Origin: Saccharothrix sp. NRRL B-16314 | GTDB lineage: Bacteria; Actinomycetota; Actinomycetes; Mycobacteriales; Pseudonocardiaceae | Direction: 5' to 3' | Length of the DNA: 64,000 bases | Assembly: GCF_000716595.1 (NCBI RefSeq) | Contig: NZ_JNXC01000003.1 | Coordinates: 124,001 to 188,000 of the forward strand | Shown: one piece after another, positions 17,961 through 27,191 of the stretch | Layout of the letters: the number at the start of each line of letters is the position of its first letter | How positions within the stretch are numbered: position 1 is the first letter of the stretch | Position numbers and translations under genes: made by a program | Notes under the pieces: generated by a model | Told to the model about the DNA's origin: nothing | Databases searched by the model: none | The model's input: the letters and a program-made list of their open reading frames with translations, nothing else

Positions 17961-18043
17961 CCCGCCATACTCCCCGATGCCGGCTGGACCTGGCCGGGCC
18001 TTCCGGGGAAGACTTCCAGGTCCACGACGAAGAGGGAGTGCAC

Positions 18044-18748
18044 GTGGCCAAGGAGAAGGGCGGCTTCTGGGTCGGATTCGCGGCAGCGATCTTCTACCCC
18101 GCCACCGCGTTGATGGCGCGTCGGCGCTACGAGGGCGCGGAGCGGGTGCCGAGGACCGGCGGTGCGCTCATCGTGATGAACCACGTGTCCCACCTGGACC
18201 CCGTCTACGACGCCGTCTTCACCCGCAAGCAGGGCCGCGTGCCGCGCTTCCTCGCCAAGCACAGCCTCTGGAACGTCCCGGTCCTCGGCTCCGTCCTGCG
18301 GGGCGCCCGGCAGATCCCGGTCTACCGCGGTTCCGCCGACGCCCAGCAGAGCCTCCGCGCCGCGCACGACGCGCTGGAGGAAGGCCTGGTCGTGATCATC
18401 TACCCGGAGGGCACCATCACCCGCGACCCGGACGGCTGGCCGATGGCGTCGCGCACCGGTGTGGCCCGGCTCGCGCTGGAGCACGACGTGCCCGTCCTGC
18501 CCGCCGCCCGGTGGGGCACCCGCGAGCTCTACGACCACTACCGCAAGAAGTTCCGCCCGTTCCCCCGCAAGACGGTGGTGACGAAGGTGGGGCCGCCGGT
18601 CGACCTGGACGCCTACCGGTCCCAGCCGCAGAACATCGCGTTGCTGCGCGAGGTGACGGACGTGCTGATGAACGAGGTCAAGGACCTGCTCGCGGACATC
18701 CGCGACGAGCAGGCGCCCGACGGCTTCCACTCCTCCAAGAAGGCGTGA
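18044..18748 (+). CDS. plsC: 1-acyl-sn-glycerol-3-phosphate acyltransferase
   Basis: A 234-residue PlsC-type acyltransferase making phosphatidic acid. [11 protein letters not shown] (NHX4D, catalytic His) lies near residue 47 and [10 protein letters not shown] near 123. GTG at 18044 is chosen because GAGGGA lies 6 nt upstream; the GTG at 18038 would overlap that site. gpsA starts 2 nt after the stop, so the gene makes an operon with the enzyme supplying glycerol-3-phosphate. Confidence 0.92.
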   Translation: MAKEKGGFWVGFAAAIFYPATALMARRRYEGAERVPRTGGALIVMNHVSHLDPVYDAVFTRKQGRVPRFLAKHSLWNVPVLGSVLRGARQIPVYRGSADAQQSLRAAHDALEEGLVVIIYPEGTITRDPDGWPMASRTGVARLALEHDVPVLPAARWGTRELYDHYRKKFRPFPRKTVVTKVGPPVDLDAYRSQPQNIALLREVTDVLMNEVKDLLADIRDEQAPDGFHSSKKA

Positions 18749-18750
18749 CC

Positions 18751-19755
18751 GTGGACCGGGTCGCGGTGCTGGGCGCCGGGTCGTGGGGCACCGCTTTCGC
18801 CAAGGTGCTCGCCGATTCCGGCACGGACGTGGTGCTGTGGGCGCGGCGCGCGGAGGTCGCCGACGGCATCCGGGAGAACCGGGTCAACGCCGACTACCTG
18901 CCGGGTGTGGCGCTGCCCCCGAACCTGGACGCCACGGCCGACGCGGACAAGGCGTTGGCCGGCGCGCAGGCCGTGGTGCTGGCGGTGCCGAGCCAGACGT
19001 TGCGGGCGAACCTCACCGGCTGGCGGTCCTCGCTGCCCGCGGGCGCCACGCTGGTGAGCCTCGCCAAGGGCGTGGAACTGGGCACGTTGAAGCGGATGAG
19101 CGAGGTGATCCGCGACGTCGCCGGCGTGCCGGAGGACCAGGTCGCGGTGGTGTCCGGGCCGAACCTGGCCAAGGAGATCGCGGCCGAGCAGCCGACCGCG
19201 ACGGTCATCGCGTGCACCGACCACGACCGCGCGGTCGACCTCCAGCACGCGTGCTCCAACTCCTACTTCCGGCCTTACACGAACGTGGACGTGGTGGGCT
19301 GCGAGCTGGGCGGCGCGTGCAAGAACGTCATCGCGCTGGCCTGCGGCATGGCGGCCGGCATGGGGTTCGGCGACAACACGATGGCCTCGATCATCACCCG
19401 CGGGCTCGCCGAGACGTCCCGCCTCGGCGCGGAACTCGGCGCGGACCCGTTGACGTTCGCCGGGTTGGCCGGCCTGGGCGACCTGGTGGCGACGTGCGCG
19501 TCCCCCTTGTCGCGCAACCGGTCGTTCGGGGAACGGCTGGGGCGCGGCGACTCCCTCGCCCAGGCGCAGGAAGCCGCGCACGGGCAGGTCGCCGAGGGCG
19601 TCAAGTCCTGCTCGTCGATCCGGGCGCTGGCCGCGCGGGTCGGGGTGGACATGCCGATCACCGACGGTGTGCACCAGGTGTGCCACGAAGGACTGGACCC
19701 GCGCGTGCTCACCGCGGCGCTGCTCGGCCGTGAACGAAAGGCAGAACGCCAATGA
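18751..19755 (+). CDS. gpsA: NAD(P)-dependent glycerol-3-phosphate dehydrogenase
   Basis: 334 residues. The N-terminal [13 protein letters not shown] binds NAD(P). [10 protein letters not shown] lies near residue 135, and the catalytic Lys of [13 protein letters not shown] near residue 190. It reduces dihydroxyacetone phosphate to glycerol-3-phosphate for phospholipids. GTG start 2 nt after plsC; its TGA overlaps the ATG of the next gene (ATGA), so plsC, gpsA and the PLP lyase are translationally coupled. Confidence 0.95.
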   Translation: MDRVAVLGAGSWGTAFAKVLADSGTDVVLWARRAEVADGIRENRVNADYLPGVALPPNLDATADADKALAGAQAVVLAVPSQTLRANLTGWRSSLPAGATLVSLAKGVELGTLKRMSEVIRDVAGVPEDQVAVVSGPNLAKEIAAEQPTATVIACTDHDRAVDLQHACSNSYFRPYTNVDVVGCELGGACKNVIALACGMAAGMGFGDNTMASIITRGLAETSRLGAELGADPLTFAGLAGLGDLVATCASPLSRNRSFGERLGRGDSLAQAQEAAHGQVAEGVKSCSSIRALAARVGVDMPITDGVHQVCHEGLDPRVLTAALLGRERKAERQ

Positions 19756-20810
19756 CCTGGGGTGACGGCACGCGCGTCGTGCACTCGACACCGTCCGCGC
19801 CGGGAGAGCCGTTCCTGGCCGGGCCGGTGTTCGCGTCGGCCTACCACCTGGGCGGCGAGGACACGTACGGCCGGGCGCACAACCCGACGTGGCGCGCGTT
19901 GGAGACGGCGCTGGGCGGGTTGGACGGCGGCACGGCCGTGCTGTTCCCGTCCGGCATGGCGGCGATCTCGACGTTCCTGCGGGTGGTGCTCGAACCCGGT
20001 GACGTGGTGGTGGTGCCGGGTGACGGCTACTTCCTGACCCGAACGCTGATCGACGGGATGCCGGTGGAGGTGGTCGAGGTGCCGACCGCCGGGCCGTACC
20101 CGTCGTTCGACGGGGTGCGGCTCGTGCTGCTGGAGTCGCCGTCCAACCCGGGGCTGGACGTGTGCGACATCGCGGCGCTGGTCGAGGCCGCGCACGCGGC
20201 GGGCGCGCTGGTGGCCGTGGACAACACGACCGCGACGCCGCTCGGGCAGCAGCCGCTGCTCCTGGGCGCGGACGCGGTGGTGAGCAGCGACACGAAGGCC
20301 GTCGCCGGCCACAGCGACGTGCTGCTCGGCCACGTGTCCACTTCGGACCCGGCCCTGGCGGAACGGGTGCGCGCGGCGCGGACGACCGGCGGTGCGATCC
20401 CCGGCCCGTTCGAGGCGTGGCTGGCGCACCGCGGGCTCGGCACGCTCGACCTGCGGCTGAGCCGTCAGGCGGCGAACGCGGCGGCCCTGTACGACGTGCT
20501 GAAGGTGCACCCGGCGGTCACCGGGCTGCGGTGGCCGGGCGCGCCCGAGGACCCGGCGCACGTCGTCGCGGCGAAGCAGATGCGGCGGTTCGGCGGGGTG
20601 CTGACGTTCGAGCTGGCGGACGCGGACGCCGTGGCCGCGTTCCTGGAGCGGTCCCGGCTGGTGTTCGCGAGCACCAGCTTCGGCGGCCTGCACACCAGCC
20701 TGGACCGGCGCGCGCAGTGGGGTGACCCGGTGCCCGAGGGCCTGGCCCGGCTGTCCGCGGGCTGCGAGGACACCGCGGACCTGGTCGCGGACGTGCTCGG
20801 CGCCCTCTGA
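19752..20810 (+). CDS. cystathionine gamma-lyase/synthase family PLP enzyme
   Basis: 352 residues, Cys/Met-metabolism PLP family, shorter than the usual 380-400. Substrate and PLP regions are visible: [22 protein letters not shown] near residue 75, [11 protein letters not shown] near 125, and [16 protein letters not shown] with the PLP lysine near residue 185. It probably cleaves cystathionine or another gamma-substituted sulfur amino acid to release cysteine or homocysteine; which one cannot be told. A cysteine leader peptide and cysteine dioxygenase lie immediately downstream, consistent with linked sulfur metabolism. Confidence 0.85.
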   Translation: MTWGDGTRVVHSTPSAPGEPFLAGPVFASAYHLGGEDTYGRAHNPTWRALETALGGLDGGTAVLFPSGMAAISTFLRVVLEPGDVVVVPGDGYFLTRTLIDGMPVEVVEVPTAGPYPSFDGVRLVLLESPSNPGLDVCDIAALVEAAHAAGALVAVDNTTATPLGQQPLLLGADAVVSSDTKAVAGHSDVLLGHVSTSDPALAERVRAARTTGGAIPGPFEAWLAHRGLGTLDLRLSRQAANAAALYDVLKVHPAVTGLRWPGAPEDPAHVVAAKQMRRFGGVLTFELADADAVAAFLERSRLVFASTSFGGLHTSLDRRAQWGDPVPEGLARLSAGCEDTADLVADVLGAL

Positions 20811-20885
20811 TCTGCGCCCCATGATCGGGGTCCCGCCGGCTCTGGTCCCTCTGATCGGGTCCATTCCGTGGGATCCGGTTGCGCG

Positions 20886-20913
20886 GTGACGGGGGTGCTG
20901 CCACCCTCGTCAC
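20886..20913 (+). promoter_or_regulatory. hairpin just before the leader peptide
   Basis: The stem GTGACG-G-GGGTG / CACCC-T-CGTCAC closes the loop CTGC. It ends one base before the leader-peptide ATG at 20915, so it would mask the start if transcribed. It may instead terminate the preceding operon. Confidence 0.4.
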
Positions 20914-20914
20914 C

Positions 20915-20995
20915 ATGTCTTTCCGCGCCATGATCGACGGGCGGGGTCACATCGACCTCAGCCTGGTCGCCAGCGCGCTCTGTCTCCCTCGGTGA
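20915..20995 (+). CDS. cysteine-type leader peptide (attenuator uORF)
   Basis: A 26-residue frame, ATG to TGA, encoding MSFRAMIDGRG then HIDLSLVASALCLPR. The pattern HxDLxxVxSALC with one Cys near the end is that of the actinobacterial family of putative leader peptides found before sulfur-metabolism genes. Here it lies 58 nt upstream of a cysteine dioxygenase gene. The inferred role is that ribosome stalling at the UGU Cys codon (codon 23) under low charged tRNA-Cys alters downstream RNA folding. The match is from memory of the family; no search was run. Confidence 0.75.
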   Translation: MSFRAMIDGRGHIDLSLVASALCLPR

Positions 20996-21009
20996 TCGTC
21001 TCGCGTCCG

Positions 21010-21028
21010 GCGAGCCCTTGAGGCTCGC
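21010..21028 (+). promoter_or_regulatory. hairpin between leader peptide and cysteine dioxygenase
   Basis: GCGAGCC-CTTGA-GGCTCGC: a perfect 7-bp stem 14 nt after the leader stop and 25 nt before the cysteine dioxygenase ATG. It is well placed to act as the switchable element of the attenuator. Confidence 0.5.
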
Positions 21029-21053
21029 ACTCAGCCGAGCCCGAGAAGGAACC

Positions 21054-21521
21054 ATGTTCGCCGTTCCGGAGAACACCATTGCCCTGCCCCAGTCGCACGC
21101 CGCGCCGCACCCCGTGCGGATCGCGCTCGACACGGCGGCACGACGTGAGCGCTGGGCCCACCTGCTCCGCTACGACCCCGACACCCGCTTCGCCGCGCTC
21201 GTGGAGAAGACCGACGTGCAGGAGGTGTGGCTGATGAGCTGGTTGCCCGGCCAGCACGCCGACCTGCACGACCACGGCGCGACGAGCGGTGCGTTCACCG
21301 TGGTCAGCGGCTCGTTGACGGAGGTCGTCACGCCCGGCCCGACCCAGGTGCTGCACCACCTCGTGGCCGGTCAGTCGCGGGCGTTCGGGCCGTCGTACGT
21401 GCACCAGGTGCGCAACGACGGCGCCGATCCCGCCGTCACGATCCACGTGTACCGCGACGGCGGGCGCACCATCCGGCCGCTGCGGTTCGACCCGGTGTCC
21501 GGGACTACCTCCGCGCTGTGA
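21054..21521 (+). CDS. cysteine dioxygenase
   Basis: A 155-residue type I cysteine dioxygenase-family cupin. It would oxidise L-cysteine to cysteine sulfinate using Fe(II) and O2. Iron ligands are His72 and His74 in HADLHDHG and His117 in SYVHQVRND. ATG at 21054 has GAGAAGGA just upstream; in-frame codons upstream run into the regulatory hairpin. Regulation by cysteine availability is suggested by the leader peptide. The 3' end overlaps the convergent PPOX gene by 17 bp. Confidence 0.88.
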   Translation: MFAVPENTIALPQSHAAPHPVRIALDTAARRERWAHLLRYDPDTRFAALVEKTDVQEVWLMSWLPGQHADLHDHGATSGAFTVVSGSLTEVVTPGPTQVLHHLVAGQSRAFGPSYVHQVRNDGADPAVTIHVYRDGGRTIRPLRFDPVSGTTSAL

Positions 21522-22152
21522 CGTGCGGCGGCACGTCCCACTCGCCGACCAGCGACGGGTCCGGCTCGGGCTCGCCCCACACCGTGCGCAGCGGCAGCAC
21601 GCCCGCCCACTTCTCGTTCGCGGCGATGTCCTCCGGCTCGTCGCCGGGCGGGCCGGTGCGGATCTTCACCGACGCCTCGGCGAGGTCGAGGGACAGCACG
21701 GAGGTCGCGGCGAGCTCCTTCGGCGTCGCCGGCCGGGCGTAGTCCCACGAGCCGGGCGCGAGGTGCTCGGTGATCGCGCGCAGGGCGTGCAGCTTGGTGT
21801 CGTCGTCGGTGACCGGGACGGCGGTGCCGTGGATGACGGCCGCGCGGTAGTTCATCGAGTTGTCGAACACCGAGCGGGCGTAGACGATCCCGTCCACGAT
21901 CGTCACGCCGACGCAGACGGGCACGCCGGTCGCGGCTTCGCGGAGGCTGCGCGCGCCGGTCGAGCCGTGCAGGTAGAGGGTGTCGCCGTGGCGGCCGTAC
22001 CCGGTGGGCAGCACGATGGGCGCGCCGTCCACGACCACGGCCAGGTGGCAGACGAGGGCGGCGTCGAGGACCGCGTGCAGCGCCTCTCGCTCGGTCACGG
22101 CACGCTTGCGCCCGCGCTTGATGGTGCTGCGGTCCGTCGGTGACAACGTCAT
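21505..22152 (-). CDS. pyridoxamine 5'-phosphate oxidase-like flavoprotein
   Basis: A 215-residue split-barrel FMN-binding protein. The core strand pattern LVCHLAVVVDGAPIVLPTGYGRHGDTLYLHG and the later NMNYRAAVIHGTA-like block are typical of the PPOX/nitroimidazole-resistance-like family. ATG at 22152 is chosen; the upstream open frame crosses the divergent regulator. A MocR-type regulator is transcribed divergently, and a perfect palindrome lies between them, so it is probably the regulator's target. Vitamin B6 or oxidoreductase roles are possible. Confidence 0.8.
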   Translation of the reverse strand: MTLSPTDRSTIKRGRKRAVTEREALHAVLDAALVCHLAVVVDGAPIVLPTGYGRHGDTLYLHGSTGARSLREAATGVPVCVGVTIVDGIVYARSVFDNSMNYRAAVIHGTAVPVTDDDTKLHALRAITEHLAPGSWDYARPATPKELAATSVLSLDLAEASVKIRTGPPGDEPEDIAANEKWAGVLPLRTVWGEPEPDPSLVGEWDVPPHVTARR

Positions 22153-22174
22153 GCGTTGACCCTCGTCGGTAAAG

Positions 22175-22193
22175 TGGCACTCTTCAAGTGCCA
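22175..22193. promoter_or_regulatory. operator between PPOX gene and MocR gene
   Basis: TGGCACT-CTTCA-AGTGCCA: perfect 7-bp arms with a 5-nt spacer, midway between the two divergent starts. It is the probable binding site of the MocR regulator. Confidence 0.6.
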
Positions 22194-22219
22194 ATTCTCG
22201 GCGTTTTGAGGAGGCCACT

Positions 22220-23614
22220 TTGTCGGAGACGGCGCTCGCGGTGGTGTTGGACCGCACGTCGGCCGAACCACTGGCCGTGCAGCTCGCGGACGCCCTGCGC
22301 GCGGCGGCGGCGGACGGGCGGCTGCGCAGCGGTGACCGGCTGCCCTCGACGCGGGCGTTGGCGGAACGGCTCGGGGTGAGCCGGACCGTGACGGCGGCGG
22401 CGTACGAGCAGCTGCACGCGGAGGGCTGGATCGCGGGGCGGCACGGGTCGGGGACGTACGTCACGACGACGCCGCCGGGTGCGCTGAAGTCGCGGACCCG
22501 GCGTGCCGCGGCGCCACCCGTTCCTGCGGACGTGGTCGACCTGGCGCCGGGTGCGCCCTGGGCGGAAGGGCTGGACCGGGCGGCGTGGCGGCGGGCCTGG
22601 CGTGCGGCGGCGGACGTGCAGCCGTTGTTCCGGCCGGCTCGGGGAGGGCTGCCGGAGTACCGGGCGGTGGTGGCGGAACACCTGTTGCGGCACCGGGGGT
22701 TGGCGGTGCGCGGCGGGTTGCGCGAGGAGCTGGTGCTGGCGACCGGGGGTACGACGGCGGCGTTGGTCGAGCTGGGCGCGGCGGTGCTGCGGCCCGGTGA
22801 CGCGGTGGCGGTGGAGGAGCCGGGGTACCAGCGGGCGGTGTGGGCGTTGCGGGCCGCCGGGGTGCGGGTAGTGCAGGCGCCGGTGGACGCGGAGGGGTTG
22901 TTGGTGGAGGCCGTGCCGCCGGGCGTCCGCGGCGTGTACTGCTCACCCGCGCACCAGTACCCGATGGGTGGGCGGATGTCGGCCGCGCGGCGGGTGGCGT
23001 TGGTGGAGCGGGCGCGGGCGGAGGGGTGGCTGGTCGTCGAGGACGACTACGACGGAGAGCTGCGGTACGACGTCGCGCCGTTGCCGTTGCTGGCGGCTCT
23101 CGCGCCGGACGTGGTGGTGCACCTGGGCACCACGAGCAAGATCCTCACGCCGACGTTGGGCGCGGGGTGGATGGTCGCGCCCGAACCGATCACCGCCGAG
23201 GTCCTGGCGTACCGCGACCGGACCGGCACCAGCCCGTCCGCGGCGGGCCAGCGCGTCCTGGTGGAGCTGGCGCGCAACGGCGACCTGGGTCGGCACCTCC
23301 GCAAGCTCCGGCGTGAGCTGTCCGAACGCCGTGCGCTGCTGTCGGCCGCGTTCGCCGAGGCGGGGATTCCCGTGCTGGGGGACGACGCCGGCGCGCACAT
23401 CGTCGTGCCGCTGCCGTCGGCGCAGGCGGAACGGGACGTGCTCACGGAGGCGCACGACCGCGGCCTGCGCCTGGACGGCCTGGCCCGTCACCACGCCGGC
23501 CGCCCGAAGGTCCACGGCGCCGCCATCGGCTACAGCGCCTGCTCCCGCGACCAGCTGACCGCCGCCCTGCCCGACCTGATCCGCATCCTGTCCGCGGCCA
23601 CCCGGCCGTTCTGA
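22220..23614 (+). CDS. MocR/PdxR-type GntR regulator with aminotransferase domain
   Basis: 464 residues. The GntR winged helix covers about residues 10-80 (GDRLPSTRALAERLGVSRTVT). A class I aminotransferase fold follows from about 110 to 460, with the PLP lysine in TTSKILTPTLGAGW near residue 310. PdxR-type members sense PLP and control vitamin B6 genes; other MocR members sense other amines. TTG start at 22220 with GAGGAGG 5 nt upstream. Its stop codon lies inside the intergenic repeat copy B. Confidence 0.88.
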   Translation: MSETALAVVLDRTSAEPLAVQLADALRAAAADGRLRSGDRLPSTRALAERLGVSRTVTAAAYEQLHAEGWIAGRHGSGTYVTTTPPGALKSRTRRAAAPPVPADVVDLAPGAPWAEGLDRAAWRRAWRAAADVQPLFRPARGGLPEYRAVVAEHLLRHRGLAVRGGLREELVLATGGTTAALVELGAAVLRPGDAVAVEEPGYQRAVWALRAAGVRVVQAPVDAEGLLVEAVPPGVRGVYCSPAHQYPMGGRMSAARRVALVERARAEGWLVVEDDYDGELRYDVAPLPLLAALAPDVVVHLGTTSKILTPTLGAGWMVAPEPITAEVLAYRDRTGTSPSAAGQRVLVELARNGDLGRHLRKLRRELSERRALLSAAFAEAGIPVLGDDAGAHIVVPLPSAQAERDVLTEAHDRGLRLDGLARHHAGRPKVHGAAIGYSACSRDQLTAALPDLIRILSAATRPF

Positions 23615-23676
23615 ACGTAGGACTCGGGTGTTCGGAACGTAGGACTCACGGGGTCTGGGGGTAGGACTCACGGGGG
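23609..23676. repeat. tandem 21-24-bp intergenic repeat, copy B
   Basis: Three units in reverse orientation relative to copy A: GAACGTAGGACTCGGGTGTT, then GGAACGTAGGACTCACGGGG, then GGGGGTAGGACTCACGGGGG. On the complement these read GAGTCCTACGTTC(A/C)GAAC. The first unit overlaps the stop codon of the MocR gene. It matches the repeat at 11097-11168. Confidence 0.7.
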
Positions 23677-23728
23677 TGGGGGTTCGGGGCGGCGGGAGGG
23701 GTTAGGCCATCCGGGTAGGGTCCGAGCC

Positions 23729-24796
23729 ATGACACAGCGCAAGACCAAGGTCGCCGTGGTGTTCGGCGGGCGCAGCAGCGAGCACATGGTCTCCTGCCTG
23801 TCCGCCGGCAGCGTCCTGCCGCACCTGGACCGGGGCCGGTTCGACGTCGTGCCGGTGGGCATCACCGAAGCGGGCGCGTGGGTGATCGGCGCCGACGACA
23901 CCAAGGCGCTGGAGACGCGGGACCGGCAGCTGCCCACCGTCGACGCGCTGGTCCCCGTGTCCGGCAGCGAACTGGTGCCGGTCGCGCCGAACGACGTGCT
24001 GGCCGAGGTGGACGTGGTGTTCCCCGTCCTGCACGGCGCGTGGGGCGAGGACGGCACCATCCAGGGCCTGATGGAACTGGCGGACATCCCCTACGTGGGA
24101 CCGGGCGTGCTCGCCAGCGCGGTCGCCATGGACAAGGAGTTCACCAAGCGCCTGCTCAAGGGCGTCGGCCTGCCCGTCGGCGAGTTCGTGGTGCTGCGGC
24201 GCGACCAGGACACGCTGACCGAGGCCGACCGGGAGCGGTTGGGGCTGCCCGTCTTCGTGAAGCCCGCGCGCGCCGGGTCGTCGGTGGGCATCTCGAAGGT
24301 CGTGGACTGGGCCCACCTGGACAGCGCGATCACCCTGGCCCGCAAGACCGACCCGAAGGTGATCATCGAGGCCGCCGTCTCCGGCCGCGAGGTCGAGTGC
24401 GGCGTGCTGGAGTTCCCGGACGGCCGGGTCGAGGCGTCGCTGCCCGCCGAGCTGCGCGTCGTCGGCGGCGCGGTCGACTGGTACGACTTCGACGCCAAGT
24501 ACCTGGACGACGTCTGCGAGTTCGACATCCCGGCCAAGCTCGACGAGCACGTCAGCCGCGACCTGCGGGCGATGGCCGTCACCGCGTTCAACGCCCTGGA
24601 CTGCCAGGGCCTGGCCCGGGTCGACTTCTTCGTCACCGACTACGACGAGCTCGTCGTCAACGAGGTCAACACGATGCCGGGCTTCACGCCCATCTCGATG
24701 TACCCGCGGATGTGGGCCGAGACGGGCCTCGACTACCCGACCCTGCTGACCACGCTGGTCGAGACCGCGATCGCCCGCGGCACCGGCCTGCGCTAG
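23729..24796 (+). CDS. ddlA: D-alanine-D-alanine ligase
   Basis: A 355-residue ATP-grasp ligase joining two D-alanines for peptidoglycan precursors. N-terminal [16 protein letters not shown], the ATP-binding [18 protein letters not shown] near residue 180, the metal site [17 protein letters not shown] near 310, and full length all fit. It overlaps the DUF3515 gene tail-to-tail by 4 bp. gpsA and ddlA keep the same neighbourhood as in mycobacteria, with four other genes between them here. Confidence 0.96.
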   Translation: MTQRKTKVAVVFGGRSSEHMVSCLSAGSVLPHLDRGRFDVVPVGITEAGAWVIGADDTKALETRDRQLPTVDALVPVSGSELVPVAPNDVLAEVDVVFPVLHGAWGEDGTIQGLMELADIPYVGPGVLASAVAMDKEFTKRLLKGVGLPVGEFVVLRRDQDTLTEADRERLGLPVFVKPARAGSSVGISKVVDWAHLDSAITLARKTDPKVIIEAAVSGREVECGVLEFPDGRVEASLPAELRVVGGAVDWYDFDAKYLDDVCEFDIPAKLDEHVSRDLRAMAVTAFNALDCQGLARVDFFVTDYDELVVNEVNTMPGFTPISMYPRMWAETGLDYPTLLTTLVETAIARGTGLR

Positions 24797-25371
24797 CCCG
24801 TGGTGTCCACGGGGCCCTTCGCGAGGGTGTCTCGGATCGTGGTCGAGATGTCCTGCAAGGGCCCCGTGCCCGCGTCCGACGGCACGGTCAGCGCCACGTA
24901 CACCGGCCGGTCCACCACGTACCACGTGGACGCGGAACCCTCGGACAGCACCAGCCACGTCACGTCGGAGACGGTCCGCAGCTCGGAGGTCGGGTTGAGC
25001 GAGGCGGGCCGGTCGAGGCCGCACCGCAGCACGACGGGCTCGTGCTGGGTGTCACCCCACGCCAAGGCACCGGCGGGAGCGGGGGACGCCAACTCGCGGC
25101 GCGGCAACGTGACCCCGTTCGACACCAGCTGCATCGGCAGACCGCTCGCCAACGCCTTGCACTCGTCCGACTCGGCCTTCGGCGCGGGCACGGGCACCAG
25201 CGCGACGGGGCCGGAGTTGTCGGCGGACGGGCCGGCGGCTTCGTCCTTGCCGCCCGCGCCGAGGAAGAGGCCCACGGCCGCCACACCCGCCGCCAGCAGC
25301 GCCGGCAGGCCGAGGGCCACGGCGAGCAGCGGACGGGGGAGCAGCGAGGCGGGTTCCGGTTCCTGTGCCAC
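24793..25371 (-). CDS. DUF3515 family membrane-anchored protein
   Basis: 192 residues. One N-terminal transmembrane helix about residues 13-38, then an Ala/Pro linker and a conserved extracytoplasmic domain with two Cys (ECKAL, LRCGL) and [12 protein letters not shown]. Equivalent to Rv2980 in position (beside ddlA). The function is unknown; cell-wall association is inferred only from neighbours. It is probably cotranscribed with the AsnC-domain gene 20 nt upstream. Confidence 0.8.
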   Translation of the reverse strand: MAQEPEPASLLPRPLLAVALGLPALLAAGVAAVGLFLGAGGKDEAAGPSADNSGPVALVPVPAPKAESDECKALASGLPMQLVSNGVTLPRRELASPAPAGALAWGDTQHEPVVLRCGLDRPASLNPTSELRTVSDVTWLVLSEGSASTWYVVDRPVYVALTVPSDAGTGPLQDISTTIRDTLAKGPVDTTG

Positions 25372-25391
25372 CCGGTTATGACAACACGGGC

Positions 25392-25625
25392 CTACAAGTG
25401 CACGACAGGGCAGGTCAAGGTTCGCGTGATGCCCTCCACGTTCTGGATGCGGGCGACCACGAGCTGTCCGAGCTGGTCGACGGTGTCGGCCTCGGCGCGG
25501 ACGATGACGTCGTACGGTCCGGTGACGTCTTCCGCGGTGGCCACCCCGGGGATGCCGGAAATCTCAGCCGCCACGGCGGCTGCCTTTCCGACCTCGGTCT
25601 GGATGAGGATGTATGCGTGCACCAC
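25392..25625 (-). CDS. stand-alone Lrp/AsnC ligand-binding (RAM) domain
   Basis: A 77-residue protein consisting only of the alpha-beta RAM domain (MVHAYILIQTEVGKA start, GPYDVIVRAEADT in the middle). It lacks the helix-turn-helix of full Lrp/AsnC regulators. Such proteins bind amino acids or modify full-length Lrp oligomers; the ligand is unknown. Confidence 0.85.
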   Translation of the reverse strand: MVHAYILIQTEVGKAAAVAAEISGIPGVATAEDVTGPYDVIVRAEADTVDQLGQLVVARIQNVEGITRTLTCPVVHL

Positions 25626-25722
25626 GGCGTGCCCCTTCGTCGCGACAGGTTAGGTCGGGGTAGGAACGTGCACAGCAACGTACCCCAGTTGGGGTTCCGA
25701 ATGCTCAGAACGGGAGGCAACC

Positions 25723-26688
25723 GTGCGTCCGGAGCCGCCGCGGAACGCGGACACGGTCGCTGAGGTGGGTGAGTTCGGTCTCATCCGCCGGGTGACGGCC
25801 GGTCGGACGCAGCCGCCCACGACCCTCCTGGGGCCGGGTGACGACGCGGCCGTGGTCGCGGCGCCGGACGGCCGCGTGGTGGTGTCCACCGACGTGCTCG
25901 TCGAAGGTGTCCACTTCAGACTCGACTGGTCCTCACCTGAGCAAGTGGGCCGCAAGGCGGCGGCCGTGAACCTGGCGGATGTCGCGGCCATGGGCGCGAT
26001 GCCGACGGCTCTGCTGATTGGTTTGGCGTGCCCGGCCGACACCCAGTCCGCCGTGATCGAGGGCATCACCGCCGGTTTGTGGCAGGAGGCGGCGGTCGCG
26101 GGCGCCGGTGTGGTGGGCGGCGACATGGTGTCGTCCGCGACACTGGTGATCTCCGTTACCGCGATGGGTGACATGGGCGGTTTGGAGCCTGTCACCCGAT
26201 CAGGTGCACAAGTGGGTGATGTCGTCGCGGTGTGCGGACGGCTCGGTTGGGCGGCCGGCGGACTGGCCGTGCTCCAGCGCGGTTTCCGGTCGCCGGTCGC
26301 GGTCGTCGGCGCCCAGCGGAACCCCGAACCGCCGTACGCCGCCGGGCCACAGGCCGCCGCGGCGGGCGCGACGGCGATGATCGACGTGTCGGACGGCCTG
26401 CTCGCGGACCTCGGGCACATCGCGGACGAGTCGGGCATCGGCATCGACATCCGCACCGAGCTGCTGGAGGTCCACCCGCGGCTGATCGACGTCGCGGCGG
26501 CGCTCGGCGCGGACGCCCGGCACTGGGCGCTGACCGGCGGCGAGGACCACGCGCTGGCGGCGACCTTCCCCGAGCCGGCGGCGGTGCCCGACGGGTGGCG
26601 CACCATCGGCACGGTCCGCCACGGCAGCGGCGTCACGGTGGACGGCCGGGCGTACGAGAAACCCCCTGGCTGGGAGCACTGGCGGTAG
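25723..26688 (+). CDS. thiL: thiamine-monophosphate kinase
   Basis: A 321-residue PurM-like kinase converting thiamine phosphate to thiamine diphosphate. GEFGLIRRV start, GPGDDAAVV near residue 40 (Mg/ATP), STDVLVEGVHF near 60, VNLADVAAMGA near 85, and GDMVSSATLVIS and DVSDGLLADL later. Length is normal. The following GNAT gene starts 14 nt downstream, so they are cotranscribed. Confidence 0.95.
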   Translation: MRPEPPRNADTVAEVGEFGLIRRVTAGRTQPPTTLLGPGDDAAVVAAPDGRVVVSTDVLVEGVHFRLDWSSPEQVGRKAAAVNLADVAAMGAMPTALLIGLACPADTQSAVIEGITAGLWQEAAVAGAGVVGGDMVSSATLVISVTAMGDMGGLEPVTRSGAQVGDVVAVCGRLGWAAGGLAVLQRGFRSPVAVVGAQRNPEPPYAAGPQAAAAGATAMIDVSDGLLADLGHIADESGIGIDIRTELLEVHPRLIDVAAALGADARHWALTGGEDHALAATFPEPAAVPDGWRTIGTVRHGSGVTVDGRAYEKPPGWEHWR

Positions 26689-26702
26689 GTAACCTGGCGA
26701 GT

Positions 26703-27173
26703 GTGGAACTATTCACGCTTGCGTATGATCATCCAGACTCGGTGAAGCTGATCGCCGACCTCCAGCAGGTCTACGTGACCCGCTACGGCGACGGTGACGT
26801 CACGCCGGTCGACCCGGCCGAGTTCGCCCCTCCCCTGGGGCACTTCGCGGTCGGGTACGCGGACGGCGTCCCGGTGGCCTGCGGCGGGTGGCGCGCCCAC
26901 GAGGAGGCGACCGACTCGCTGCGCCCCGGCGACGCCGAGATCAAGCGCATGTACGTGGTGGAGGCCCTGCGCGGGCGCGGGCTGTCGCGGGTCGTGCTGG
27001 CCTCGCTGGAGACGGCGGCGCGGGCGGCCGGGCGCAAGCGGATGGTGCTGGAGACCGGGTTGCGGCAGCCCGAGGCGATCCGGCTCTACGAGACCAGTGG
27101 ATACGCGCGCATCGACAACTTCGGCGTCTACCGGCATCATCCGGAAAGCCTTTGCTTCGCGAAGGACCTCTGA
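26703..27173 (+). CDS. GNAT family N-acetyltransferase
   Basis: 156 residues. Acetyl-CoA site in EIKRMYVVEALRGRGLSRVVLASLE (the R/Q-x-x-G-x-G/A region) near residue 85, and the C-terminal RLYETSGYARIDNFG motif typical of small-molecule acetyltransferases. The substrate is unknown. GTG at 26703 is preferred; GTG at 26701 is out of frame. It sits between thiL and the gamma-carbonic anhydrase gene in one run. Confidence 0.82.
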   Translation: MELFTLAYDHPDSVKLIADLQQVYVTRYGDGDVTPVDPAEFAPPLGHFAVGYADGVPVACGGWRAHEEATDSLRPGDAEIKRMYVVEALRGRGLSRVVLASLETAARAAGRKRMVLETGLRQPEAIRLYETSGYARIDNFGVYRHHPESLCFAKDL

Positions 27174-27191
27174 AGGCCGGAAGGGACCGCG

